DNA of 33,967 nucleotides from Gammaproteobacteria bacterium (GTDB lineage: Bacteria; Pseudomonadota; Gammaproteobacteria; DSM-16500): positions 1 to 33,967 of the forward strand of contig JABDFQ010000018.1 of the NCBI GenBank assembly GCA_013286495.1. The letters run 5' to 3'. Shown here piece after piece: positions 9,459 through 17,859 of the stretch. The position numbers were made by a program, and so were the translations under genes. The notes under the pieces were generated by a model. It was not told where the DNA came from and ran no database searches. It saw only the letters and a list, made by a program, of their open reading frames with translations. Every line of letters starts with the position of its first letter. The stretch's first letter is position 1.

Positions 9459-10313
9459 ATGTTAATCGAACGCCTCACACATTATGCGTATCTCATGCGC
9501 CTGCACAAGCCAATCGGCATATTATTGCTACTTTGGCCGACTTTGTGGGCATTATGGCTGGCAGCACATGGTCAACCAGATAGCAAAATTCTTTTTATCT
9601 TTATCGCTGGCGTCTTGCTCATGCGTTCAGCAGGCTGCATTCTAAATGATTTTGCTGATCGACACATTGATGTTCATGTTGAGCGTACAAAAATGCGTCC
9701 GCTTGCAACGGGAAAAATCAGCGCTCGTTCTGCTTTATTACTCGCCGCCAGTTTAATGTTGATAGCATTTTTGCTGGTGTTGCAATGCAATATTCTCACC
9801 ATCCTGCTCGCTATTGCCGGTGCCATGTTTGCAGTTATTTATCCCTTGTTAAAACGCATCACGCATTTGCCTCAACTGGGTTTGGGAGTGGCATATAACT
9901 GGGGAATTCCCATGGCGTTTGCTGCAATCACCGGAAGCGTTCCGACAAGTGCATGGTTTTTATTTCTGGCTGCCATGTTCTGGCCATTAATTTATGACAC
10001 GCAATATGCGATGGTCGATAGACAGGATGATTTGAAAATTGGTGTAAAATCCACGGCGATTTTATTTGCTGCGGCAGATAAATTGGTGATTGGTTTATTG
10101 CAGATAACATTTGTTTGCATGTTAATGCTCGCTGGTATTTTGTTTACATTACCCATGATTTATTACATCAGCCTGATACTGGTTTGCATTTTATTTTTTT
10201 ATCAGCAATGGTTAATACGCATGCGTGATACAAATAAATGTTTCAACGCATTTTTAAATAATAACTGGGTAGGCTTAATTATTTTCGCCGGTATTTTAAT
10301 GAGTTATCAATGA
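9459..10313 (+). CDS. ubiA: 4-hydroxybenzoate polyprenyltransferase
   Basis: A 284-residue integral membrane prenyltransferase that attaches the polyprenyl tail to 4-hydroxybenzoate in ubiquinone synthesis. The N-terminal MRLHKPIGILLLLWPTLWAL and the first aspartate-rich motif NDFADRHID (63-71) are diagnostic. The second motif region is DTQYAMVDRQDD near 175-188. Multiple membrane helices are evident. No clear Shine-Dalgarno precedes the ATG. The start is placed by similarity to the typical N-terminal extension before MRxxKPIG. It overlaps pdxB by the 4-nt ATGA. Confidence 0.96.
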   Translation: MLIERLTHYAYLMRLHKPIGILLLLWPTLWALWLAAHGQPDSKILFIFIAGVLLMRSAGCILNDFADRHIDVHVERTKMRPLATGKISARSALLLAASLMLIAFLLVLQCNILTILLAIAGAMFAVIYPLLKRITHLPQLGLGVAYNWGIPMAFAAITGSVPTSAWFLFLAAMFWPLIYDTQYAMVDRQDDLKIGVKSTAILFAAADKLVIGLLQITFVCMLMLAGILFTLPMIYYISLILVCILFFYQQWLIRMRDTNKCFNAFLNNNWVGLIIFAGILMSYQ

Positions 10314-11428
10314 AGATTGTCGCTGATTCCAATATTCCTTTTGTGACCAATTATTTTGATGGTTATGGTGAATTGCTATTAAAAAAAGGTCGAGCTATCA
10401 CAGCAGATGATGTGCGTGATGCAGATATTTTGCTGGTGCGTTCCGTTACACCGGTTAATGAAGCATTGCTGGCAAATAGCAAAGTAAAATTCGTTGGTAG
10501 TGTCACAGCTGGTTATGATCATCTCGATACCAAATGGCTGGATGATGCAGGAATTATCTGGAGTGTTGCGCTCGGTTTCAATGCGCCACCGGTTGCCGAT
10601 TATGTATTAAGTGTGATTGCCGCCTTGCAGAATAAAGGCTGTTTGCCGCAGGAAAAAGTGCGTGCAGCAGTCATTGGTGCAGGAAATGTTGGACGTCTCG
10701 TGATAGAGCGTTTGCAGTTGTTAAATTTCGATATAACCGTATGTGATCCTGTGCGCGCTGCAAAAGAGCCAGATTTTTTATCGACACCAATGGATGATCT
10801 CGCTGATTTTGATTTGATTAGTTTGCATGTGCCATTAACCAGAAGCGGTGAATATCCCACACGACATTTTATTAATCAGGAATTCCTGCAACGACAAAAA
10901 GAAAATTGTGTATTGTTAAATGCGAGTCGTGGTGCTGTGATTCATTCACGTGAATTACTGAAATATGGCACACATATGCGCTGGTGTTTTGATGTGTGGG
11001 AACATGAACCACATATTAATAAATCCATATTGCAGCAAGCTTTTATCGCCACACCGCATATCGCAGGATATTCCGTACAAAGCAAAATTCGCGGCATTGA
11101 TATTATTTATCGTATTGCCTGCGATACAAAAATGATTGAAGCCAAACCCATCACGCCATTAGTCATGCCAAGACAGCGTCTGGATTTTTCCGGGCAATCA
11201 CGCTGGCAGGATGTTGTGTTAGGTGTATTTAATCCCATGATTATTACCACCATGATGCGTGAATTATTATTGCCTGATGCAGATGATTTGCAATCTGATG
11301 CGCCTTTTGATGATATGCGCAATCAATTTAATTATCGCTATGAACTTGGTTTTACCAATATCACTAATGTTGATCTGTCAGTTGAAGATGCCATGCTGCT
11401 GGAAAAATTAGGTGTGAAAATTTATTAG
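10310..11428 (+). CDS. pdxB: Erythronate-4-phosphate dehydrogenase
   Basis: A 372-residue D-2-hydroxyacid dehydrogenase of the PdxB type. It oxidises 4-phosphoerythronate in the DXP-dependent pyridoxal phosphate pathway of gammaproteobacteria. Visible signs are the start MKIVADSNIP, LLVRSVTPVN with Arg44, the NAD-binding GAGNVG (123-128), and the catalytic His250 in ATPHIAGYS. The C-terminal PdxB dimerisation domain is full length. It is translationally coupled to ubiA by an ATGA overlap, a partner not functionally related in an obvious way. Confidence 0.96.
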   Translation: MKIVADSNIPFVTNYFDGYGELLLKKGRAITADDVRDADILLVRSVTPVNEALLANSKVKFVGSVTAGYDHLDTKWLDDAGIIWSVALGFNAPPVADYVLSVIAALQNKGCLPQEKVRAAVIGAGNVGRLVIERLQLLNFDITVCDPVRAAKEPDFLSTPMDDLADFDLISLHVPLTRSGEYPTRHFINQEFLQRQKENCVLLNASRGAVIHSRELLKYGTHMRWCFDVWEHEPHINKSILQQAFIATPHIAGYSVQSKIRGIDIIYRIACDTKMIEAKPITPLVMPRQRLDFSGQSRWQDVVLGVFNPMIITTMMRELLLPDADDLQSDAPFDDMRNQFNYRYELGFTNITNVDLSVEDAMLLEKLGVKIY

Positions 11429-11436
11429 AAGGGTTT

Positions 11437-13221
11437 ATGAAAACAAGAAAGGTTTCATTTGGTTTTGATGCTGACGGTGTTATTTTCAACAAAAAGTATA
11501 TCCATCCATTCACACCAGAAAAGATTGGCGATATTGCCACTAATAATACCGTCGTTGATAGTAATCAAGGTTTATGGGAATTTATTCTTGAAGTTTGCCG
11601 TGAACATCCTGATCTTGTACATATTACTCTTGCATTTTTTAGCGCCAGACAATCAGCCATTGTTGATCGTAGTAATTCGCTTGCAAATGATACTGAATCC
11701 TATTTTCTTGCCATGAAAAAAATTCATGAGCATGTAAAAAAAATAGTAGCGGAAGAAGGTTTTAATATTACAGTCGAATTAAATAACTTATTAATGCCAG
11801 ACATTTACAATAATAGAGAGCCTGGATATAACCACGAAAAAATAATGGCTAACATAGATACTTCACCGAAAGAGCTAGGGAAAATACCACTTAAAATCGC
11901 AGAAAAGATGGACACACATTTTTTTGATTCTTCGAAAATATCTTATATATTTGCGCATGCGAATGAGAGTGATGTAGATAAGTATTATTACCTTGATGAT
12001 ATGGATTCCATTTTTTTTCTGAATGCTGAATTTTATGGAAATGAAATTGGAGATAAATTTATTCCATCCGGCAAAGAAATAATATTGTGTCATTATGAAG
12101 AAGGAGAGTGGAAAAACAAATGTTATAAAAAAATTATTGGTAAAGGAATAAAACATCCGCGTTATAAGGATGTTTTAAAATATATCTATATACTTGAATC
12201 AACCGGTGAGCAAATCTTGCCATGTATACGCAGCAAAACGAATGACATCAACGTCAGTATCAATCGTTTTCACATGATTTATCAATTTTTTATGCCATAC
12301 AATTCTCCGAATAACTGGCCTGACAAACAGTTGGCGAATCAATTGCGTGATAAATATATTCTACCTTTATTGATGAACACGCCTCTTGAGAAACGCATCA
12401 TGCGAGCAAAAGGAATTCTTGAGTATTTGCAGAAATATTATTTTCATCTCATGTTTCCCATGCAACAGCCAGTGATTTCAGATTGCCTGGATAGTTCGTC
12501 AGAGTTGGTTTCCATATATACCGACAGGAACATGCAAAGAAAAATTTTTCCTGGCTTTACCTGTGCAGAAATTCAGACTTGTACAAGAGAGGTACTCCAC
12601 TGTTCGGTCATGCCTGCTACTCTGCCATCAATAGCGCCGCATGAAATAACCAATCAGGCACATACATTTATTTATGATTACCTCGATCATGCCAGCAAAT
12701 TTTCTTTTGGCAGTACATGCAAATCGACCTTGTTTTTACATCAGTCGAGACTGCGTCATAAATTATTTTATGCAATTGCAGGCAGTGTAGATTGTGGTGA
12801 TTCATTGACACAAGATGATGTGATGAATGCTTTCACCAAACCTCAATTAAAAAAAGTAAAACTATTTTATTCACGCTATCAGGCGATGGCACAAGCGAGG
12901 AATAATACGATTCCTGACTGGCATAACCCACCCAGACCTATAGTGCCGACAGTATGGCTAGTTTATTTGCGGGGTGATTATCCTGTTTTCGAAAAGAAAA
13001 CTTTTACTTTAATTAGTACTTCTTGCAAATCACGTAGCGATGTATCAATTGCATTTGCGATAATCGACAAAACGCTGGTACAACCAATAAAAGGATTTGT
13101 TTATACAGAAGAAACACATGGTGTTTATGCAGAAAAGTTGTGTGTGGATGTTGCTGAACATCAGAAGAAAAATGAATCAGGAATGGAAGTTGTTGGTAGT
13201 CCAAGAAGGAGTTATGGCTAA
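11437..13221 (+). CDS. HAD-like protein with possible C-terminal F-box-like segment; candidate effector
   Basis: A 594-residue protein I cannot assign to a named family. The first 15 residues end in FGFDADGVIFN, a HAD motif I with Asp11 and Asp13. A hydrophobic strand ending in a serine (ITLAFFSARQS, about 63-73) fits motif II, and YYYLDDMDS (about 184-192) fits the acidic motif IV. Residues about 399-440 (IAPHEITNQ, then FIYDYLDHASKFSFGSTCKS) resemble an F-box in spacing, but weakly. No signal peptide or membrane segment is seen. It starts 8 nt after pdxB with GAAGGG as ribosome-binding site. Its codon use is more AT-rich than that of pdxB. HAD motifs plus a eukaryote-like segment near icmHF suggest a secreted effector; this is inference. 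Confidence 0.8.
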   Translation: MKTRKVSFGFDADGVIFNKKYIHPFTPEKIGDIATNNTVVDSNQGLWEFILEVCREHPDLVHITLAFFSARQSAIVDRSNSLANDTESYFLAMKKIHEHVKKIVAEEGFNITVELNNLLMPDIYNNREPGYNHEKIMANIDTSPKELGKIPLKIAEKMDTHFFDSSKISYIFAHANESDVDKYYYLDDMDSIFFLNAEFYGNEIGDKFIPSGKEIILCHYEEGEWKNKCYKKIIGKGIKHPRYKDVLKYIYILESTGEQILPCIRSKTNDINVSINRFHMIYQFFMPYNSPNNWPDKQLANQLRDKYILPLLMNTPLEKRIMRAKGILEYLQKYYFHLMFPMQQPVISDCLDSSSELVSIYTDRNMQRKIFPGFTCAEIQTCTREVLHCSVMPATLPSIAPHEITNQAHTFIYDYLDHASKFSFGSTCKSTLFLHQSRLRHKLFYAIAGSVDCGDSLTQDDVMNAFTKPQLKKVKLFYSRYQAMAQARNNTIPDWHNPPRPIVPTVWLVYLRGDYPVFEKKTFTLISTSCKSRSDVSIAFAIIDKTLVQPIKGFVYTEETHGVYAEKLCVDVAEHQKKNESGMEVVGSPRRSYG

Positions 13222-13238
13222 GGATTTCGGAGCTTCTA

Positions 13239-13298
13239 TTTAGGTTTTAACCCGGTTAAAATAAAGTTCACCTTATTTTAACCGGGTTAAAACCTAAA
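13239..13298. repeat. Perfect 26-bp inverted repeat with nested palindromes
   Basis: Left arm 13239-13264 and right arm 13273-13298 are exact reverse complements, with an 8-nt loop (AGTTCACC). Each arm also contains its own 17-nt dyad, TTTTAACC-C-GGTTAAAA. The right arm ends on the A of the ATG of the downstream ATPase gene. There is no T-tract, so it does not look like a terminator. Two dyads placed face to face suit a dimeric DNA-binding protein or a translation-blocking RNA hairpin. Confidence 0.9.
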
Positions 13299-14584
13299 TG
13301 AATGACACCCTAATTCAACTGCTGCATCAATATAATCCTTGGCTAAAAAAGCCAGAAAAACCAATTATATCAAATGATTACATTCCAAGATTGCAAGCCG
13401 AAAAGCTGTTATCTCCCGAATGGGATGCGCTTTGGCTGATCCTGATTGGCCCAAGACAGGCTGGGAAGACCACTCTTGCCAAACACCTTGCGCAGACTTT
13501 GATAGATGAAAAGCGATTTGAAACCTTGCTGTATTTGAATTGTGATCTCTATGAAGTACGCCAATGGCTCATTAATCCTCTATTCATACAGGAAGCGATG
13601 GATGAATTTAATCTCAGGCATCCGATCATACTGATTGATGAAGTACAGCGTTTGAATAATCCTGGATTATTATTAAAAGCATGCGCAGATTTAAAATTAA
13701 ATATAAAAATGATTGCAACCGGTTCATCGCAACTTGAAATTAAAAGTAAGGTTCAGGAATTCCTGACTGGAAGACATATCGAATCACTGGTATTGCCATT
13801 GAGTTATCAGGAAATTGGCGAAGTAAATCATCAGGAATTAATTTATGGTTGTTATCCCGCTATTGTAAAATCCAGCGAAAAGAAAATATTATTACAGCAG
13901 ATTTTTCATGATTATATTGATAAGGATATTATCGAAATATTAAAAATCAGCAAACCGGATGTCATGCAAAAATTAATTACGTTGCTCGCACATAGTTCAG
14001 GTCAGCTTGTGAATTACAATCAATTGGCAACGGATTGCATGATCTCAGTACCGACGATTCAGAGTTATATTTCAATTCTTGAAAACACTTATACACTCGC
14101 TCGTGTTACGCCATTTGTCGGTAACAAGCGTAAGGAAATTACCAGCAATCCGATATTTTATTTCATTGATAATGGATTCAGAAATCAGTCGTTGCAGAAT
14201 TTGTCATTATCGCTGGAGACAAGACAGGATATTGGTTTATTGGTACAAAGTGCTGTATTTCAGGAAATATTGAAATTGAAGACGCAGTATTTTTATGATT
14301 TCAATATTCACTTTTGGCGTACGCAAAGTGGGGCAGAAGTTGATTTTGTCATTTATAAAAATGCTGATTGCATTATTCCGGTCGAGGTAAAATTTATTAC
14401 CATGAATGCGCCTAGTGTAACAAAAGGCTTTCGTTCTTTTGTGGAAGCGTATAAACCCCAGTATGGATTTTATATAACAAAGAATTTTAATCAAAAAATA
14501 ATGGTCGATGGTTGTGAAGTGCAGTTTATCTCCTTCGCGAAATTGATTACATTTTGCGAGAGGATCAGGAAGATAATTGGGTAG
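13298..14584 (+). CDS. AAA+ ATPase with C-terminal DUF4143 domain
   Basis: A 428-residue protein of the widespread AAA_14/DUF4143 type. The Walker A motif is GPRQAGKTT at 51-59, Walker B is ILIDE with Asp114-Glu115, and TGSS at 141-144 is a sensor-like motif. The C-terminal DUF4143 domain shows a PD-(D/E)XK-like core: GAEVDFVI with Asp349 and PVEVKF with Glu363 and Lys365. Members are often mobile or patchily distributed, and their role is unknown. No ribosome-binding site lies outside the large inverted repeat: its right arm runs into the start codon, so translation start may depend on that hairpin opening. No partner gene overlaps it; it appears monocistronic. Confidence 0.93.
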   Translation: MNDTLIQLLHQYNPWLKKPEKPIISNDYIPRLQAEKLLSPEWDALWLILIGPRQAGKTTLAKHLAQTLIDEKRFETLLYLNCDLYEVRQWLINPLFIQEAMDEFNLRHPIILIDEVQRLNNPGLLLKACADLKLNIKMIATGSSQLEIKSKVQEFLTGRHIESLVLPLSYQEIGEVNHQELIYGCYPAIVKSSEKKILLQQIFHDYIDKDIIEILKISKPDVMQKLITLLAHSSGQLVNYNQLATDCMISVPTIQSYISILENTYTLARVTPFVGNKRKEITSNPIFYFIDNGFRNQSLQNLSLSLETRQDIGLLVQSAVFQEILKLKTQYFYDFNIHFWRTQSGAEVDFVIYKNADCIIPVEVKFITMNAPSVTKGFRSFVEAYKPQYGFYITKNFNQKIMVDGCEVQFISFAKLITFCERIRKIIG

Positions 14585-14618
14585 AAGCTTTGGAAAGTGA
14601 CATGTAGCACTAGTTAAG

Positions 14619-14642
14619 AATGTTAAAAATAATGTTAAAAAT
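14619..14642. repeat. Tandem 12-bp direct repeat
   Basis: AATGTTAAAAAT occurs twice back to back (14619-14630 and 14631-14642) between the DUF4143 gene and the racemase cassette, 15 bp before a TTGACA box. It may be a regulator site upstream of the cassette promoter or simply AT-rich slippage. The rest of the 283-bp intergenic stretch (14585-14867) shows no convincing gene. Confidence 0.6.
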
Positions 14643-14656
14643 ATTGAAAAAATAAT

Positions 14657-14686
14657 TTGACATACATATATTGGTTATGGCTTAAT
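14657..14686 (+). promoter_or_regulatory. Candidate promoter of the racemase cassette
   Basis: A perfect -35 TTGACA (14657-14662) is followed after 18 nt by CTTAAT (14681-14686), four of six matches to the -10 consensus. It would leave a leader of about 175 nt before the first gene of the cassette. Confidence 0.35.
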
Positions 14687-14867
14687 TCCCACGTTTTACC
14701 TCATCGCAAATTCCCCCCATTTCTCTGACACACGTCGTCACTCTATCCTTAACCACAGCCTTCATACAGCATGTGTGTCATTTTAATCCGCGGTAATTAG
14801 AGGCAGCTTCCCAAACATTCTTTTGATAAGTCACAACCACGTTTACCTTTGTATAGAGGAGAATTTT

Positions 14868-15740
14868 ATGGAAAATACTTGGCAAGATACGAAATACAAT
14901 ATACCTTTTGCGACGGGATATGCCTTACAGGAATATCATTCTGCAGAAAATGGTCTTATCGAAGCAAAAAAAGCTAATTATACCCATTGGTATATTGACG
15001 GTAGTCTGAACGAGAACTTGCCCCAAAAATGGAATCACGAAAGAATTATTGCTATGCAAAGTCAGTTACAGCAACTCAGGGTGAAACCTATTTTTCACGG
15101 AAATTATAAGGTACCTCTTGCATCTGATGTCGAAAGTTTAAGAAAAACAGCGATCGAATATGTTAAAAAGGAAATCGATCTCGCTTATTATTTTAATTCG
15201 CCTGTAATCATACATGGTGGTGCGATAGTAGAACCAAGATTGATAAATAAAGCAAAAAAAATCGCACTTGATAATTATCTGGATTCTATTCAGGTGCTGG
15301 TTGAATATGGAAAAAGTAAAAATATAAATATCTACCTCGAAAATTTATCTAATTATAAACATTACAAACCTTTTCATTATATTTTTACTCATATAGATGA
15401 GTTCGAGTATATCTTCAGTAGAGTTCCCGATATTAAATTTTTCATGGATATAGGGCATGCAAATATATGTGGCGGCACTCCTGCTGAAATTATTAAAAGA
15501 TTTCACGATCGAATTGTGGCCATGTCATTTAGCAATAATGATGGCATACGAGACCAGCATCTAAGATTGAGAAATGGAACAATAGATTATAAACAGATCA
15601 TAACCACCATACTTGATTGTCAATGGAAAGGCCTGATTGCTTTTGAGACCAGAGGTGTTTCTGCTGTACAGAGCGTTTATGATTTATTTAATCTTTATCA
15701 AGAAGTTATTCAGAATGATAATTTATTAAGGGCTAGTTAG
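14868..15740 (+). CDS. Sugar phosphate isomerase/epimerase-like TIM-barrel metalloenzyme
   Basis: A 290-residue protein of the xylose isomerase-like / AP endonuclease 2 superfamily. Candidate metal ligands in the endonuclease IV order are His77 (FHGNY), His116 (IIHGG), Glu158 (YLENL), Asp184 and His187 (MDIGH), His221 (QHLRL) and Glu260 (FETRG). Despite that pattern, the sequence lacks the signature segments of true Nfo. A sugar or small-molecule isomerase, or a metal-dependent hydrolase, is more likely; the substrate is unknown. I start at 14868 because AGAGGAG precedes that ATG; an in-frame TTG at 14823 would bury the site. It heads a three-gene unit with a racemase-like gene 2 nt downstream. 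Confidence 0.85.
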   Translation: MENTWQDTKYNIPFATGYALQEYHSAENGLIEAKKANYTHWYIDGSLNENLPQKWNHERIIAMQSQLQQLRVKPIFHGNYKVPLASDVESLRKTAIEYVKKEIDLAYYFNSPVIIHGGAIVEPRLINKAKKIALDNYLDSIQVLVEYGKSKNINIYLENLSNYKHYKPFHYIFTHIDEFEYIFSRVPDIKFFMDIGHANICGGTPAEIIKRFHDRIVAMSFSNNDGIRDQHLRLRNGTIDYKQIITTILDCQWKGLIAFETRGVSAVQSVYDLFNLYQEVIQNDNLLRAS

Positions 15741-15742
15741 AT

Positions 15743-16477
15743 ATGAACAACATCGAAAATAATTTATCAGGCTCAAATGCAACAAGGCCTTTATTCGGCA
15801 TTATTGGCGGAATGGGGCCAATGTCATCGGCACAATTTATTAATTCTCTTTATCAATCCTGTTCAGATAAATTTTCTATCGAACAAGATTATCCCAGGAT
15901 AATTATGTTTTCCGATCCTGCGATTCCTGATCGAGCCATGGCAATGAAAAATAACGAAGGGCATCTGGTTATTTCTGCATTTGAGGAGAGAATTGAAGGA
16001 TTGGCATTATTGGGAGTGGATGAAATTATTATTGCCTGTGTTACGGCTCATCTTTATCTCGACAAATTAAACAATAAGTCAAAAAAGCGGATAACAGATA
16101 TAGTGAAATTGCTAAATAGTGAATTAGATAAGCAACGCGATAAATGTCTTATCTTATCGTCAATGGCTGTTTATGATAATCAAGTGATTAATCATCCTAA
16201 TGCAATTTATCCAGCAAAAGAAGATGTTCAACTTGTTCAGGAATTTATTTTTAAAATAAAATTAAGCTGTAATAAGCGAATTCATGATCAATTCATCGAT
16301 CTTGTTTATGGTTTGTCAATAAAATATCAAACAAAATCCATTGCTTTTGCTTGTACTGAATTACATTTGTCGAATGTATTTATAAAAGAGCATGCACTGG
16401 AATTGCCTTTCAATATCATTGACCCGTTAGAAATAGCTGCAAATTACATTATTCAAAACAATATTCGTAAGGATTAA
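15743..16477 (+). CDS. Aspartate/glutamate racemase family protein
   Basis: A 244-residue Asp/Glu racemase superfamily protein. The N-terminal FGIIGGMGPMSS is diagnostic. The two catalytic cysteines are Cys99 (ACVTAH, usually CNTAH) and Cys214 (ACTEL, usually GCTEL). The asparagine after the first cysteine is valine here, which may change substrate choice or activity. The family racemises acidic amino acids by a two-base, cofactor-free mechanism, and some members act on other substrates. It sits 2 nt after the TIM-barrel gene and 3 nt before the permease gene, so the three proteins probably serve one pathway. Confidence 0.9.
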   Translation: MNNIENNLSGSNATRPLFGIIGGMGPMSSAQFINSLYQSCSDKFSIEQDYPRIIMFSDPAIPDRAMAMKNNEGHLVISAFEERIEGLALLGVDEIIIACVTAHLYLDKLNNKSKKRITDIVKLLNSELDKQRDKCLILSSMAVYDNQVINHPNAIYPAKEDVQLVQEFIFKIKLSCNKRIHDQFIDLVYGLSIKYQTKSIAFACTELHLSNVFIKEHALELPFNIIDPLEIAANYIIQNNIRKD

Positions 16478-16480
16478 ACA

Positions 16481-17338
16481 GTGACTGACATCGCTTCAGG
16501 ATTTATTTTTCTTTTTTTCGGAGCGGGATTACTGGCTGGTACAGTGGATGCCATCGCGGGTGGTGGTGGGCTTATCAGTTTGCCGCTGCTTGTCAGTGTT
16601 GGATTGCCCGCTCCCATTGCGCTCGGAACCAATAAATTGCAAGCATCGATCGGTACTTCAGTCGCTACTTATAATTATTTTAAAAATAAATTAATTTCAT
16701 TTGAAGTTATCATAAAAGGATTGTTATTTGGATTTCTTGGCGCAACATCTGGTTCGCTCACCGCGCAATTTATCAACTCATCTTTTCTCGAAAAAATACT
16801 TCCATTTTTGATGCTGATTATTTTTTTGTATACGGTCTATAACCCGAAGCTAGGATTGCTTGATAGTAAACAACGCATGAAGGAATCAATTTTTTACGTG
16901 ATATTTGGATTTGTACTGGGTTTTTATGATGGATTTTTAGGACCAGGCACAGGTTCATTCTGGGTGATCGCACTGGTTTTTTTTCTTGGATATAACTTAT
17001 CTAAAGCAACGGCATACACCAAGGTGTTTAATTTAAAAAGCAATCTCATCGCATCTGCATGGTTCATGCTGGGTCACAACGTTGATTACAAAATTGCATT
17101 CATCATGGCGTGCGGCCAATTCATTGGAGGGAAAATCGGCTCTCAACTCGTGATCCTGAATGGCGCAAAACTGGTTAGACCAATATTTCTCACGATAGTA
17201 TTTTTCACCATCCTCGCCATGTTTTGTAAGAGTTATGTTGATCCGGAACATGTCATGAAGTTCGCGAGCTTGATGGTTTTGATAGCAATAGCAGGATTAT
17301 GGTTTTTGAAACGAAATCAGAAGCTATTGGGCGATTGA
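16481..17338 (+). CDS. TSUP (TauE/SafE, YfcA-like) membrane permease
   Basis: A 285-residue inner-membrane protein of the TSUP family (UPF0721). Family signs are the early glycine-rich loop AIAGGGGLISLPLL, LGTNKLQA, and the mirrored second half with FYDGFLGPGTGSFW and KVFNLKSN. About eight membrane segments are visible. Members export or import small anions such as sulfite, sulfoacetate or other organic acids. It starts with GTG at 16481, 3 nt after the racemase stop. I infer that it moves the substrate or product of the two enzymes before it; no sulfur-metabolism gene is in the cassette, so a sulfonate substrate is only a guess. Confidence 0.92.
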   Translation: MTDIASGFIFLFFGAGLLAGTVDAIAGGGGLISLPLLVSVGLPAPIALGTNKLQASIGTSVATYNYFKNKLISFEVIIKGLLFGFLGATSGSLTAQFINSSFLEKILPFLMLIIFLYTVYNPKLGLLDSKQRMKESIFYVIFGFVLGFYDGFLGPGTGSFWVIALVFFLGYNLSKATAYTKVFNLKSNLIASAWFMLGHNVDYKIAFIMACGQFIGGKIGSQLVILNGAKLVRPIFLTIVFFTILAMFCKSYVDPEHVMKFASLMVLIAIAGLWFLKRNQKLLGD

Positions 17339-17356
17339 ATGCGCGTTAATATTTCA

Positions 17357-17398
17357 ATCTAATAGGACATTCAAATAAGGTATTTTGTCCTATTAGAT
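17357..17398. repeat. 13-bp inverted repeat after the permease gene
   Basis: ATCTAATAGGACA (17357-17369) and its exact complement (17386-17398) enclose a 16-nt loop. TGTCCTA recurs at 17450-17456. There is no T-run directly after the stem, so it may be an operator or a mobile-element scar as well as a transcript end. Confidence 0.75.
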
Positions 17399-17406
17399 AT
17401 AACTAA

Positions 17407-17432
17407 TTAATAAATAATGATTTATTTATTAA
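17407..17432. repeat. 10-bp AT-only inverted repeat
   Basis: TTAATAAATA (17407-17416) and its complement (17423-17432) flank a 6-nt loop, 8 bp after the previous inverted repeat. The stem is AT-only and weak as RNA. It could be a regulator-binding dyad upstream of the antitoxin fragment. Confidence 0.5.
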
Positions 17433-17511
17433 AATTATGTCCGTATCAGTGTCCTAATATGACTGTATTTCCTGGCCAACAAATAACAAAGATTTTAAGT
17501 AAGAGGCGCAA

Positions 17512-17682
17512 ATGAAAAAAAAGTATGATGTTTTTAATCTGAAGCTAAATAAAGAAGAGCAAGAACTTCTCGATTCTGTTGAGCGTGGTGAATGGAAATC
17601 TGTTAAAAATTATAAAAAAGAAGCTGATTTTGCCAGGAAAGCAGCTGTGAATTTTCTTCGAAGAGGAAAAACGATTAAATAA
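17512..17682 (+). pseudogene. CopG-type antitoxin, truncated N-terminal fragment
   Basis: A 56-codon frame with AAGAGG about 6 nt before the ATG. The sequence KEEQELLDSVERGEWKSVKN matches my recollection of the N-terminal half of the CopG-like antitoxin family (PF12441), whose members are about 80-95 residues long. It stops at GKTIK, where the family continues into the DNA-binding ribbon-helix-helix (usually KTINIRI...). Neither other frame downstream restores that part. No toxin gene (such as a BrnT-like one) is next to it. It is therefore probably a decayed toxin-antitoxin remnant, though a short functional protein is not excluded. Confidence 0.6.
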
Positions 17683-17772
17683 ATTATGTTATAGCGAGCA
17701 TGTTTTAAATGCTTTTCCAGGGTAATACTTTTTGATATCCCTAACTTTTATATTTTATTACTCTGGATTGAC

Positions 17773-17859
17773 TCATGGCCTTATTCATGGCCTAACAATT
17801 CATAACTTACTGATATTACATGTTAATTTAAAAACAGCCTTACAAGTTTCATGGCCTAA
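17773..17859. repeat. Three copies of TCATGGCCT in a gene-free stretch
   Basis: TCATGGCCT occurs at 17773-17781, 17785-17793 and 17849-17857; the last two continue TAA/TAAT alike. The stretch 17683-17912 between the antitoxin fragment and vsr has no gene I can support. The purpose of the repeats is unknown; a recombination or attachment scar is one possibility. Confidence 0.5.

Noticed and set aside
13239-13298. Rho-independent terminator of the preceding gene
   Set aside because: There is no T-tract after the stem, and the right arm runs straight into a start codon.
14868-15740. Annotation as endonuclease IV (nfo)
   Set aside because: The metal-ligand order is similar, but the Nfo signature segments are missing and the gene sits in a racemase/permease cassette.
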